DNA from: an uncultured Lachnoclostridium sp.
GTDB taxonomy: Bacteria; Bacillota; Clostridia; Lachnospirales; Lachnospiraceae
NCBI GenBank assembly: GCA_944381625.1
Contig: CALWLW010000007.1
Coordinates: 64,001-128,000 of the forward strand
DNA: 64,000 bases
Direction of reading: 5' to 3'
Positions within the stretch are counted from its first letter, which is position 1, and every line of letters starts with the position of its first letter. Below the pieces are notes generated by a model. The model was not told the DNA's origin and did no database searches. It was given only the letters and a program-made list of their open reading frames with translations. A program made the translations under genes and the position numbers. Shown here piece by piece: positions 50,633-59,259 of the stretch.

Positions 50633-52228
50633 ATGAACCAGGAAATGTTTTGTTATCAATGTGAACAGACCGCCGGATGCACCGGCTGTACCGGCAAGAG
50701 GGGAGTCTGCGGCAAAAGCGCGGCCATAGCCCGGCTCCAGGACGAGCTGACCGGCGAACTGATCGGCCTGGCAGGCGCCTGCAGCAATGCAGCCCCTCAG
50801 GAAGAGACCACAGACCTGATCATCGAGGGTCTGTTTGCCACCCTTACCAATGTGAACTTCAGCGACGACGCCCTGACGGCGTTAATCAAACGGGTACAGG
50901 AAGAGAAGAACCGTCTGGCGCCGGAATGCCCTGCCTGCGCCTCCCCCTGCGGCGGTACCTCTGCCTATGACATGGCTCGGCTCTGGACGGCACAGGAGGA
51001 TATCCGTTCCCTGAAATCTCTGATTCTCTTCGGAATCCGCGGGATTGCAGCCTATGCGTACCATGCCCGGGTGCTGGGATACCGGGACGAAATGGTAGAC
51101 CGCTTTTTCTATAAAGCGCTGCTGATGATCGGCGGGGATTACGGCATGGAGGAACTGCTCCCGGTGACCATGGAGGCCGGTCAGGTGAACCTGGCCTGCA
51201 TGGAGCTTCTGGACAAGGCCAACACCCGGACGTACGGAACGCCCCGGCCCACCAAAGTCTCCCTGACCGTGGAGCCGGGCCCGTTCATCATCATCACCGG
51301 CCACGACCTGCGCGACCTGAAGCTCCTGCTGGAGCAGACAGAAGGAACCGGCGTCAACGTCTACACCCACGGGGAGATGCTGCCCGCCCATGCTTACCCG
51401 GAGCTGAAAAAATATCCGCACCTGAAAGGGAATTTCGGAACAGCCTGGCAGAACCAGCAGAAGGAATTTGACGCCGTACCGGCGCCGATCCTGTTTACCA
51501 CCAACTGTCTGATGCCGGTAAAGGAAAGCTATGGGGACCGTGTATACACCACCGCCGTTGTGGAATACCCGGAGATAACCCATATTGATGAAAAGAAGGA
51601 TTTCTCGCCGATCATTCGAAAAGCGCTGGAACTGGGCGGCTATCAGGAGGCCCAGGCGTTTACGGGCATCAACGGCGGCCATGAGGTCACCACCGGTTTC
51701 GGACACGGGGCCGTCCTGTCCGCCGCCGGAGAGATCGTGGACGCGGTAAAGGCCGGAGCCATCCGACATTTCTTCCTGGTGGGCGGCTGTGACGGCGCAC
51801 GTCCGGGCAGAAATTATTATACGGAATTTGTGAAACAGACCCCGTCCGACACCATCGTCCTGACCCTGGCCTGCGGCAAATACCGTTTCAACGACCTGGA
51901 TCTGGGCTCCATCGGCGGCTTCCCCAGAATCATGGATATGGGACAATGCAACGACGCGTACAGCGCCATTAAAGTGGCGTCGGCGCTGGCGGAAGCCTTC
52001 GGCTGCGGCGTCAATGAACTGCCTCTGACCCTGGTGTTATCCTGGTACGAACAGAAAGCTGCCTGCATCCTGCTGTCGCTGCTCAGCCTGGGGATTCGGA
52101 ATATTTACCTGGGACCGACCCTTCCCGCTTTCCTCTCCCCCGGCGTCCTGCAGTATCTGGTGGACAATTACCAGATCACGCCCATCAGCACGCCGGAGGC
52201 GGATCTGGGGAGAATCCTGGGCGAGTAA
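50633..52228 (+). CDS. hcp: Hybrid-cluster protein (hydroxylamine reductase)
   Basis: A 531-residue Hcp. The N-terminal cluster ligands are C7, C10, C19 and C26 (Cx2Cx8Cx6C spacing), and the hybrid-cluster region includes GINGGHEVTTGFGHG, FFLVGGCDGARPGRNYY and TLACGKYRFN. Hcp proteins reduce hydroxylamine in vitro and nitric oxide in vivo and protect anaerobes from nitrosative stress. AAGGAG precedes the ATG. It is cytosolic and single-gene; no hcr reductase gene is adjacent. Confidence 0.97.
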   Translation: MNQEMFCYQCEQTAGCTGCTGKRGVCGKSAAIARLQDELTGELIGLAGACSNAAPQEETTDLIIEGLFATLTNVNFSDDALTALIKRVQEEKNRLAPECPACASPCGGTSAYDMARLWTAQEDIRSLKSLILFGIRGIAAYAYHARVLGYRDEMVDRFFYKALLMIGGDYGMEELLPVTMEAGQVNLACMELLDKANTRTYGTPRPTKVSLTVEPGPFIIITGHDLRDLKLLLEQTEGTGVNVYTHGEMLPAHAYPELKKYPHLKGNFGTAWQNQQKEFDAVPAPILFTTNCLMPVKESYGDRVYTTAVVEYPEITHIDEKKDFSPIIRKALELGGYQEAQAFTGINGGHEVTTGFGHGAVLSAAGEIVDAVKAGAIRHFFLVGGCDGARPGRNYYTEFVKQTPSDTIVLTLACGKYRFNDLDLGSIGGFPRIMDMGQCNDAYSAIKVASALAEAFGCGVNELPLTLVLSWYEQKAACILLSLLSLGIRNIYLGPTLPAFLSPGVLQYLVDNYQITPISTPEADLGRILGE

Positions 52229-52259
52229 TCCGATAGAATAAAATCGCTTACAAATTTTC

Positions 52260-52310
52260 AATTGACTTTTATGCTATGTTTTATTATAATAACAAGCATA
52301 AAAGTCAATT
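52260..52310 (+). promoter_or_regulatory. abiE promoter inside a 16-bp inverted repeat
   Basis: AATTGACTTTTATGCT (52260-52275) and AGCATAAAAGTCAATT (52295-52310) are perfect inverted copies. The left arm covers the -35 (TTGACT, 52263-52268), TATAAT (52286-52291) lies between the arms at 17-base spacing, and the right arm covers the start site. AbiEi-type antitoxins repress by binding such repeats. Confidence 0.85.
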
Positions 52311-52320
52311 TGGTGATGAC

Positions 52321-52914
52321 ATGAACAATGCACAGGGAATTTTGAATATTGCAAAACAAAATAACGGCATCATTACCTCAGCAATGGTTGTGGATGCAGG
52401 CTTTCCCCGGGGAAGTCTGAAGTATTTGGCTGACAGCGGCCGGCTGGAGAAGGTCGCCAGAGGTGTCTATACTTTACCGGAGGTTTGGGAGGATGAATTT
52501 GTTAATTTACAAAGCAGATACAAGAAAGGCATCTTTTCTCTGGAGACAGCATTATTTCTGTGTGACCTGACAGACCGGACGCCGGTAAAATACCATATGA
52601 CCTTTCCTGGAACTTATAACCTTACAGGGCCGAAAAAAGACGGAATTTCATGCACCGGAAGCAAAGAACCATATTACAGTATGGGAGTTGCGGAAATGAC
52701 AACACCTGGAGGCAATACTGTAAGAGCATACTCGGCAGAACGAACACTCTGCGATATCCTGAAAAGCAGGAACCACACAGATGTGCAGATCGTAACAGAT
52801 GCATTCAAACGGTATGTGGTGCGTAAAGATAAAAATATCCCACTGCTCTCGGAATATGCGCATATGTTCAGAACAGCGGAACGGCTCAGGGCATATTTGG
52901 AGGTACTGTTATGA
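52321..52914 (+). CDS. abiEi: AbiEi-type antitoxin
   Basis: A protein of about 197 residues from the ATG at 52321, with GGTGATG upstream. The N-terminal winged helix (NNGIITSAMVVDAGFPRGSL and KVARGVYTLPE) is typical of AbiEi antitoxins of type IV systems. The rest (TRTP-like RTPVKYHMTFP and SAERTLCDIL) is the antitoxin domain. It represses the operon and counters AbiEii without binding it directly in known systems. It overlaps the toxin gene by four bases. Confidence 0.9.
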   Translation: MNNAQGILNIAKQNNGIITSAMVVDAGFPRGSLKYLADSGRLEKVARGVYTLPEVWEDEFVNLQSRYKKGIFSLETALFLCDLTDRTPVKYHMTFPGTYNLTGPKKDGISCTGSKEPYYSMGVAEMTTPGGNTVRAYSAERTLCDILKSRNHTDVQIVTDAFKRYVVRKDKNIPLLSEYAHMFRTAERLRAYLEVLL

Positions 52915-53747
52915 AAAACTCGATGCAGTTGAAGGCTGTCGTAAAGAATATTGCGAAAAAGAAAAAAATTTCGGCGCAGCTGGTACTTCAGAATTATATG
53001 TTGGAACGGTTTCTGGAACGAGTATCCATTTCAGAGTACAGGAACAACTTTATCATCAAGGGCGGCTTCCTGATTTCCTCAATGGTCGGTTTGGATTCGA
53101 GAGCAACCATGGATATGGACGCAACCCTGAAGCGATATCCGGTAAATGAAGATACTGTACGAAAGATGATAGAAAAGATCATACAGATCAATCTTCAGGA
53201 CGATATCACGTTTACCCTCAAAAACATCGGAGAAATCCGGGAAGGCGATGAATATACAGGGTATCGGATCTCTCTTTCGGCAAATTATCCGCCAATGGCT
53301 GTTCCATTGAAGCTTGACATCACCACGGGTGATAAAATTACTCCCCATGAAGTCGAGTATGAGTATAAACTAATGCTGGAAGAGCGTAAAATCCAGGTTT
53401 TGGCTTATAACATGGCGACCATTCTCGCAGAGAAACTGGAAACGGTGATTTCGCGCAGTGACCAGAATACAAGGCCAAGAGATTATTACGATATTTACAT
53501 ACTTTCCAAAGTACAGGGTGCAAATATCAACATGGAAACACTGGCGAACGCATTGGCTGCGACAGCAGAAAAACGCGGCTCGACGGCAGTCATACGGCAA
53601 TACGGAAAGATAATGGAAAGCGTCCGAAACAGTGAAATCATGGAAAAGCAGTGGAAAAATTATCAAAAAGATTTTGACTATGCTGCCGGAATAGAATTTT
53701 CGGATGCCTGCGATGCGGTTGTTACTCTGATGGATCGCCTATCATGA
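52911..53747 (+). CDS. abiEii: AbiEii-type nucleotidyltransferase toxin
   Basis: A 278-residue protein of the AbiEii (DUF1814) family. The nucleotidyltransferase core is visible as IIKGGFLISSMVG followed by TMDMDATLK, the G-G...DxD pattern. LKLDITTGD and AEKLETVISRSDQNTRPRDYYDIY complete the conserved part. Known family members add nucleotides to tRNA or otherwise stop growth, and give phage defence by abortive infection. The GC content is lower than in hcp, which suggests acquisition of the pair. Confidence 0.92.
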   Translation: MKNSMQLKAVVKNIAKKKKISAQLVLQNYMLERFLERVSISEYRNNFIIKGGFLISSMVGLDSRATMDMDATLKRYPVNEDTVRKMIEKIIQINLQDDITFTLKNIGEIREGDEYTGYRISLSANYPPMAVPLKLDITTGDKITPHEVEYEYKLMLEERKIQVLAYNMATILAEKLETVISRSDQNTRPRDYYDIYILSKVQGANINMETLANALAATAEKRGSTAVIRQYGKIMESVRNSEIMEKQWKNYQKDFDYAAGIEFSDACDAVVTLMDRLS

Positions 53748-53805
53748 CAGTAAACCCGCTTGACGTTCACGTTCAAAAGGGGCTGCCCGGTATTCATTTA
53801 GATTA

Positions 53806-53905
53806 TTGCATATTTTGCGGGGTATAGTATAGTAATAATAGCAATTGGGGTATGTGTTTGCGGACGCATACCTGGAGGAGCCGGAGAAATCTGGCTCTTC
53901 TTTTT
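53806..53905 (+). ncRNA. Candidate small structured RNA with its own promoter and terminator
   Basis: TTGCAT (53806-53811) and TATAGT (53828-53833) are spaced 16 bases. The expected transcript of about 66 bases begins near 53840. It contains a stem GGTATGTG/CGCATACC (53849-53872) and a 10-bp terminator stem with a GAAA tetraloop (53876-53899), then a T-run to 53905. No open frame of use is present. It could also be the leader of a gene no longer there. Confidence 0.45.
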
Positions 53906-53912
53906 ATGTAAA

Positions 53913-53940
53913 AATGGCTCCGAACTTTGCCGGAGCCATT
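53913..53940 (-). terminator. Terminator of the flavodoxin gene
   Basis: A perfect 10-bp stem, AATGGCTCCG/CGGAGCCATT, with an eight-base loop. On the minus strand it is followed by TTTTA. Confidence 0.85.
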
Positions 53941-53969
53941 CGCCAGGAACTGTTCAGCCTGCTGACCCC

Positions 53970-54476
53970 CTAGCCCCTGCTCCACCTGCGCAGAGCCTCC
54001 CCTGCGTGCTCCACATCGCTTCCGTGGATAGACAGTCCCTCTTCCACCTTCGCCTGGGGGCATATTCTGCGGATATCCTGGACGCTGCGTCCCATGCCGC
54101 TGCCCTCGTTGGTACAGAACGGTTTCAGCGTCTTTCCACCGAAGTCGTACCGCTCCAGAAACGTAAATACCGGCATGGGCATGGTTCCACAGTAGTTGGG
54201 GTATCCCAGGTAAATCGTATCATAACCGTCCAGGCTGCCCGGACAATCTAAAAGCTGCGGGCGGGCGTCCTTTTGCAGTTCCTCCCTGGCCTGGGCCACA
54301 CACTCTTTATAATCGTCCGAATATGCATGAACCGGCTCGATCCTCACCAGATCCGCTCCGGTGATCTCCCTGAGCATCTCCGCGGCCTTCTGGGTATTTC
54401 CCACCTCCACCGCCTTTATCTTCCCGTTAAAATAATTCTCTTCTGCTCTTGAAAAATATGCGATCAATTCTGCCAT
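53970..54476 (-). CDS. Flavodoxin family protein
   Basis: A 168-residue FMN-binding protein from the ATG at 54476, with AGGAG upstream. The N-terminus AELIAYFSRAEENYFNGK replaces the usual phosphate loop, as in the flavodoxin_4 group. YLGYPNYCGTMPMPVFTFLE and FCTNEGSGMG are the flavin-contact loops. Such proteins act as electron carriers or small reductases. It lies 97 bases after the riboflavin operon on the same strand, so its cofactor is made by its neighbours, though a separate promoter is possible. Confidence 0.9.
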   Translation of the reverse strand: MAELIAYFSRAEENYFNGKIKAVEVGNTQKAAEMLREITGADLVRIEPVHAYSDDYKECVAQAREELQKDARPQLLDCPGSLDGYDTIYLGYPNYCGTMPMPVFTFLERYDFGGKTLKPFCTNEGSGMGRSVQDIRRICPQAKVEEGLSIHGSDVEHAGEALRRWSRG

Positions 54477-54573
54477 TTTCCACATCTCCTTTTTACTGTT
54501 ATGCCGTCTTCATTATAACTCGTTCTCACAGGATAAGGAAGATAAACCTGTACCGGGAATCCCGCCAGGTCTA

Positions 54574-55047
54574 TTACTCTTCGGAAGAAAGTTCCCGGAT
54601 CAATCCGATCATCTCGATGGCGCTCAGCGCGCAGTCATATCCCTTGTTCCCGGCCTTCGTCCCCGCGCGCTCGATGGCCTGCTCGATATTTTCCGTGGTC
54701 AGTACGCCGAACAGAACCGGTACGCCGCTCTCCAGCGAGACACTGGCGATACCCTTGGACACCTCGCTGCACACATAGTCATAGTGGCTGGTGGAACCGC
54801 GGATTACGGCGCCCACGCAGATGACCGCGTCATATTTTCCTGATTTTGCCATCTTGGAGGCAATCAGCGGGATCTCAAACGCGCCGGGCACCCACGCCAC
54901 ATGGATGTCCTCCTCACGGACGTCGTGCCGCACCAGTCCGTCCACCGCGCCCTCCAGCAGCTTGGACGTGATAAATTCATTGAACCTGGACGCGACGATC
55001 CCGATCCGATACTCTCTGGATACCAGTTTTCCTTCTAATACTTTCAT
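54574..55047 (-). CDS. ribH: 6,7-dimethyl-8-ribityllumazine synthase
   Basis: A protein of about 157 residues from the ATG at 55047, eight bases after AGGAG. It has [46 protein letters not shown] and the catalytic His in the last of these. It condenses the ribitylamino-pyrimidine with dihydroxybutanone phosphate to lumazine. It is the last gene of the rib operon. Confidence 0.97.
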   Translation of the reverse strand: MKVLEGKLVSREYRIGIVASRFNEFITSKLLEGAVDGLVRHDVREEDIHVAWVPGAFEIPLIASKMAKSGKYDAVICVGAVIRGSTSHYDYVCSEVSKGIASVSLESGVPVLFGVLTTENIEQAIERAGTKAGNKGYDCALSAIEMIGLIRELSSEE

Positions 55048-55079
55048 ACTCATTCTCCTGTTCTCTTAATATTTATTTT

Positions 55080-56279
55080 TTAATATCTCAGCATATGTCC
55101 CATACGGTTCTGTTTGGTTTTCAGGTAAAACAGATCATGGGCCGTTGCGTCCATCTGGATGGGCACCCGCTCCGTGATCTCCAGGCCGAACTCGGAAAGC
55201 TGGTACACCTTATCCGGATTGTTGGTCAGAAGGCGCATGCTCTTCACCCCCAGGGCGCGCAGGATCTGCGCTCCTATGTAATACTCCCGCTGGTCGCCCT
55301 TGAATCCCAGCGCCAGGTTTGCCTCCAGAGTATCCAGTCCCTGCTCCTGCAATTCATAAGCGCGCAGCTTGTTGATGAGGCCGATGCCCCTCCCCTCCTG
55401 GCGCATATACAGAAGGACGCCCCGCCCCTCCTTTTCAATCTGTGTCATGGCCGCCGCAAACTGCTGGCCGCAGTCGCACCGCAGAGAACCGAAGGTATCC
55501 CCGGTCAGGCACTCGGAATGGACGCGGCACAGCACATCCCTGCCGTCCCCGATCTCTCCTTTTACCAACGCCACATGATGCTCCCCGTTCAGACGGTTCA
55601 CAAACCCATAAGCCATGAAATCGCCGTATTTCGTGGGCATCCTGACCGCCGCCACCTGATCCGCCAGCTTTTCATGGCACTTGCGGTAATCTTGGAGATC
55701 CCGGATGGTAATAAATTTCATATCCCATTTCCGGGCCAGTTCTGCCAGCTCCGAAGCCCGCATCATCGTGCCGTCCTCCCTCATAATCTCACAACAGAGG
55801 CCGCACTCCTTCAGCCCGGCCAGCCGGCACAGATCCACGGTGGCTTCCGTATGTCCATTGCGTTCCAGTACGCCGTTCTTTTTCGCGGTCAGTGGGAACA
55901 TATGCCCCGGCCTGCGGAAATCCTCCGGTCTGCTGTCGTCCGCCGCGCAGGCCATGGCCGTGATGGAACGCTCCGCGGCAGAAATGCCGGTGGTGGTCTT
56001 CACATGGTCCACCGACACGGTAAAGGCGGTCTCATGATTGTCCGTATTGTCCTGCACCATCTGCGGGAACCTGAGCCTCCGGGCGTATTCCTCAGACATG
56101 GGCATGCAGATCAGCCCCTTCCCGTAGGTGGCCATAAAGTTGACGTTCTCCGTGGTGGCAAACTCCGCCGCGCAGATAAAATCCCCTTCATTTTCCCTGT
56201 CCGGGTCATCCGTCACCAGGATGATCCGCCCCTTTCTCAGCTCCTCCAGAGCTTCTTCAATGGTATTGTACTGTATCAT
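55080..56279 (-). CDS. ribBA: Bifunctional DHBP synthase / GTP cyclohydrolase II
   Basis: A 399-residue fusion. Residues 1-200 are dihydroxybutanone phosphate synthase ([16 protein letters not shown] and RPGHMFPL). Residues 205-399 are GTP cyclohydrolase II with the zinc site [15 protein letters not shown] and the catalytic [11 protein letters not shown]. Both halves keep their signature residues, so both activities are expected. It supplies the two branches that RibH joins. AGGAGG precedes the ATG. Confidence 0.97.
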   Translation of the reverse strand: MIQYNTIEEALEELRKGRIILVTDDPDRENEGDFICAAEFATTENVNFMATYGKGLICMPMSEEYARRLRFPQMVQDNTDNHETAFTVSVDHVKTTTGISAAERSITAMACAADDSRPEDFRRPGHMFPLTAKKNGVLERNGHTEATVDLCRLAGLKECGLCCEIMREDGTMMRASELAELARKWDMKFITIRDLQDYRKCHEKLADQVAAVRMPTKYGDFMAYGFVNRLNGEHHVALVKGEIGDGRDVLCRVHSECLTGDTFGSLRCDCGQQFAAAMTQIEKEGRGVLLYMRQEGRGIGLINKLRAYELQEQGLDTLEANLALGFKGDQREYYIGAQILRALGVKSMRLLTNNPDKVYQLSEFGLEITERVPIQMDATAHDLFYLKTKQNRMGHMLRY

Positions 56280-56291
56280 GTTCCATCCCTC

Positions 56292-56939
56292 CTAAAATCC
56301 GTGCCGTGTGAGAAATTCTCTTGTAATGGCGCTCTGCGTTTTTAGTTCCGGCTCCCGCCCCATAAGCTTTTCCACGTACTTGCCGATGATATCCGTCTCC
56401 AGGTTGACCAGGTCGCCCGCCTTGCGGCGTCCCAGCACCGTCTGCGCCGCCGTGTGGGGAATGATGGAGACTGAAAAAGTGTTCCGGCCCGTCGCTGCTA
56501 CCGTCAGGCTGATGCCGTCCAGGGCGATGGAGCCTTTCTCCACCACCAGCCGCAGAAGCTCCGGCGCTGCCTCCACCGTGTACCAGACCGCCGTATCATC
56601 CCGGCGCACGTCTGTAATCCTTCCCACGCCGTCTATGTGTCCGGAGACGATATGGCCGCCAAATCGTCCGTCCGCGGGCATGGCCCGTTCCAGATTCACT
56701 GGACTCCCCGGCCCCAGGCCGGACAGCCCCGTGCGGTCCAGCGTCTCATGCATCACGTCCGCCGTAAAGGTATCGGGACTCATGGCCGTGACCGTCAGGC
56801 AGATGCCGTTCACCGCGATACTGTCTCCGATCCGCGTCCCTTCCAGCACCTTCCTTGCCTGTACCGTAAGCACCGCGGAATGCGCGCCTTTTTGCACCCG
56901 CACCACACTGCCTGTTTCTTCAACAATCCCTGTGAACAC
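56292..56939 (-). CDS. ribE: Riboflavin synthase alpha chain
   Basis: A 215-residue protein with two lumazine-binding repeats, MFTGIVEETGSV at the N-terminus and a second near residue 97 (HIVSGHIDGVGRI). NGICLTV and DGISLTV mark equivalent positions of the repeats. It dismutates two lumazines to riboflavin. The start is GTG at 56939, overlapping the ribD end by 20 bases, with AGGTGG upstream. Confidence 0.96.
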   Translation of the reverse strand: MFTGIVEETGSVVRVQKGAHSAVLTVQARKVLEGTRIGDSIAVNGICLTVTAMSPDTFTADVMHETLDRTGLSGLGPGSPVNLERAMPADGRFGGHIVSGHIDGVGRITDVRRDDTAVWYTVEAAPELLRLVVEKGSIALDGISLTVAATGRNTFSVSIIPHTAAQTVLGRRKAGDLVNLETDIIGKYVEKLMGREPELKTQSAITREFLTRHGF

Positions 56940-58026
56940 GGGGGACCACCTCGCTTTCGATCAAAATATCTTCTCCAAGGAGCATGCTCACGCTGTTTTT
57001 CAACAGAAAAGCATCTGCGGGCGCCGGAACGCCGGTTCCCTCCACCGGCGTCTTCGCCGCCGCGCCGCCCAGCAGCTTCGGGGCGATATACGCCTGCACC
57101 TTCTGTACGATCCCGCTTTCCAGCGCCGCCCAGTTCAGCGTACCGCCGCCTTCCAGCAGGACGCTGTCAATCTGCTCCTTCCCCAGAAGCTCCATGAGCC
57201 GGGCCAGATCCACATGTCCGTCCTTCTCCTCCACATGCAGGATCCGGCACCCGGCCTCCACGCAGGCCCTCTCCTTTTCCCCGTCTCCCCGGCTGACCGC
57301 CAGGATCGTGGGAACCTCCCGCGCCGTGGCCACAACTCTGGACGTGAGAGGAATCCGCAGGTGGGTATCGCAGATCACGCGCACCGGGTTCCTGCCTCCC
57401 GGCATGCGGCACGTGAGCAGCGGATCGTCCGCCAGTACCGTTCCCACGCCAGCCATAATGGCCGTGTATCTGTGACGCTGACGCTGGACATGCTCACGGG
57501 CGGCCTCCCCGGTGATCCAGCGGGATGCTCCCGTATACGCCGCAATCTTTCCGTCCATGCTCATGGCGTATTTCATCACCACAAACGGCCGTCCCGTCCT
57601 GATGAAATGAAAAAACACCTCATTCAGCCTGTCGCACTCCTCCTGCAGAACATGCTCCGTGACTTCCACTCCGTGCTCACGCAGGATCTCCACCCCTTTC
57701 CCGCCCACCAGCGGGTTCGGATCGGAGGACCCAATCACCACACGGCGGATGCCCGCCTCCAGAACCGCGTCTGTACAAGGCGGCTGTTTTCCATGATGGC
57801 AGCAGGGTTCCAGCGTGACGTACATCGTCGCTCCCTGCGCTGGTTCTGTGCAGGACGCCAGCGCGTTCCGCTCCGCATGAAGCTCCCCATACCGCTCATG
57901 CCAGCCCCGCCCGATGATCCTGCCGTCTTTTACAATGACGGCTCCCACCATAGGGTTGGGCGAGGTCCATCCACAGCCTTTCTTCGCCAGCTCCAGCGCC
58001 TCTTTCATATAGTCTCTGTCTTCCAT
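56920..58026 (-). CDS. ribD: Riboflavin-specific deaminase/reductase
   Basis: A 368-residue bifunctional protein. The deaminase domain has the zinc ligands in LHAERNAL and EPCCHHGKQPPC (residues 49-85). The reductase domain begins near residue 145 (RPFVVMKYAMSMDGKIA) and ends with LLEGGGTLN. It carries out the second and third steps of the pathway. It is the first gene of the operon; AGGAGGTGG precedes its ATG. Confidence 0.96.
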   Translation of the reverse strand: MEDRDYMKEALELAKKGCGWTSPNPMVGAVIVKDGRIIGRGWHERYGELHAERNALASCTEPAQGATMYVTLEPCCHHGKQPPCTDAVLEAGIRRVVIGSSDPNPLVGGKGVEILREHGVEVTEHVLQEECDRLNEVFFHFIRTGRPFVVMKYAMSMDGKIAAYTGASRWITGEAAREHVQRQRHRYTAIMAGVGTVLADDPLLTCRMPGGRNPVRVICDTHLRIPLTSRVVATAREVPTILAVSRGDGEKERACVEAGCRILHVEEKDGHVDLARLMELLGKEQIDSVLLEGGGTLNWAALESGIVQKVQAYIAPKLLGGAAAKTPVEGTGVPAPADAFLLKNSVSMLLGEDILIESEVVPRVHRDC

Positions 58027-58116
58027 CCGGCCACCTCCTGAACCGGGCGTTCCTGTGCGCCGTTTCCGGCAAATGGCATTTCATGCAAGAATGATGCTGC
58101 CTGCCGGGCCTGCACT

Positions 58117-58151
58117 ACAAAAACTGCCCTGAACGAAATCGTCCAGGGCAG
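58117..58151 (-). terminator. Second terminator in the rib leader
   Basis: CTGCCCTG (58124-58131) pairs with CAGGGCAG (58144-58151). On the minus strand it is followed by TTTTTGTAG. It lies about 90 bases upstream of ribD and downstream of the first terminator. Confidence 0.7.
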
Positions 58152-58226
58152 GGGAGGTTCTATATAAGGCACGATGGGTATATTTTTTGCTGCAGCCGCG
58201 GTTATCAGCCGCTTCCGCCTGCGGAA

Positions 58227-58259
58227 TAAAAAACTCTGGAATGTAAAAACACTCCAGAG
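58227..58259 (-). terminator. First terminator of the FMN riboswitch
   Basis: CTCTGGAATGT (58234-58244) pairs with ACACTCCAGAG (58249-58259), one mismatch. On the minus strand TTTTTTA follows. Confidence 0.8.
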
Positions 58260-58310
58260 CTGTCTATACCATCTGAACGCAGAGCCGTAAACTGCTCCCT
58301 GCGTCTTGCC

Positions 58311-58443
58311 ATCTTCTCTCATCCAGACTATACTGTCGGTTTTGGAATTTCACCAAATCCTGGCCTGCACCGCTGTCAGGCCCTGCGCTCGCGCGCTCGC
58401 GGACTATACCGCCGGTCGGGAATCTCACCCTGCCCTGAAGATC
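58311..58443 (-). promoter_or_regulatory. FMN riboswitch (RFN element)
   Basis: On the minus strand the conserved RFN pieces appear in order: CTTCAGGGCAGGGTG, then GAGATTCCCGACCGGCGGT, ATAGTCCGCGAG, GGATTTGGTGAAATTCC, ACCGACAGTATAGTCTGG and the closing GAAGAT. It sits upstream of ribDEBAH and would stop transcription when FMN is plentiful. Confidence 0.97.
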
Positions 58444-58466
58444 TTATTCTATTATTTTATGTGTCC

Positions 58467-58495
58467 ACTATAATCCTTCCCGGAGCGGATGTCAA
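58467..58495 (-). promoter_or_regulatory. Promoter of the rib operon
   Basis: On the minus strand, TTGACA (58490-58495) and TATAGT (58467-58472) with 17-base spacing, just before the riboswitch. Confidence 0.8.
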
Positions 58496-58517
58496 GATGC
58501 GTCCAGGAAACCCAAAA

Positions 58518-58591
58518 TTGACACAATGTCAAAACTCATATTGACATCATCCCCAAGCCGGTCTATAATACAATCACTGACACAGAGTCAG
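58518..58591 (+). promoter_or_regulatory. tetR promoter with flanking dyads
   Basis: A consensus promoter: TTGACA (58541-58546), 17 bases, TATAAT (58564-58569). Upstream is the perfect dyad TTGACA-CAA-TGTCAA (58518-58532). Downstream at the start site is CTGAC-N5-GTCAG (58577-58591). Both share TGAC/GTCA half-sites and are probable TetR operators. Confidence 0.7.
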
Positions 58592-58614
58592 AATACACGA
58601 TAAGGATGGAACCC

Positions 58615-59238
58615 ATGCCGAAAGGATCACCGGAGCGCAAACAGGCCCGAAGGGAAGAGATCATCAGCGCGTGCGCGGCGCTGTACAAGACCATGAGCTT
58701 CAAGGAGATAACGATCAAGGATATCGCCTCGTTTACCTCATTTACACGCCCTTCTATCTACAACTATTACCAGACCAAGGAGGAGATTTTTCTCGCCCTT
58801 TTACAGCAGGAATATGAGATGTGGACAAAAGACCTGGACGCCCTCATTCCTTCCGAACAGGGAGATCCGCGGCTGGATCTGGCGGACCGGATCGCGAGTA
58901 CACTGGCGGACCGGGAACAACTTCTGAAGCTTTTGTCCACAAACCTGTATGAGATGGAGCAGAACAGCCGCATGGAGCTTTTGGTGGAATTTAAGACCGC
59001 TTATAAAGCTTCGATCCTGGCCGTCAAAAACAGCCTGGACAGGTTCTGTCCAGGGCTGCAGGAGGAGGAACGGGAAGATTTTATCTATTCTTTCTTTCCG
59101 TTTGTCTACGGCATCTATCCGTACACGGCAGTGTCCGACAGGCAGAGGCAGGCCATGGACGAGGCCGGCATCGAATACCGGTACATGTCCATCTATGAGA
59201 TCGCATTTCTTGGAATCAAAAAACTATTGGGAATCTAA
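58615..59238 (+). CDS. TetR family transcriptional regulator
   Basis: A protein of about 207 residues. The ATG at 58615 has AAGGATGG at a suitable distance; an ATG three codons earlier is too close to it. The N-terminal HTH is FKEITIKDIASFTSFTRPSIYNYYQTKEEIF. The ligand domain is all-helical. It precedes a CMD-cupin gene by 21 bases and probably controls it and itself. Confidence 0.92.
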   Translation: MPKGSPERKQARREEIISACAALYKTMSFKEITIKDIASFTSFTRPSIYNYYQTKEEIFLALLQQEYEMWTKDLDALIPSEQGDPRLDLADRIASTLADREQLLKLLSTNLYEMEQNSRMELLVEFKTAYKASILAVKNSLDRFCPGLQEEEREDFIYSFFPFVYGIYPYTAVSDRQRQAMDEAGIEYRYMSIYEIAFLGIKKLLGI

Positions 59239-59259
59239 TTATTTTCAGGAGGCAGCATT

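Noticed and set aside
58005-58322. Minus-strand frame upstream of ribD
   Set aside because: It lies in the riboswitch expression platform with two terminators and has no protein family resemblance.
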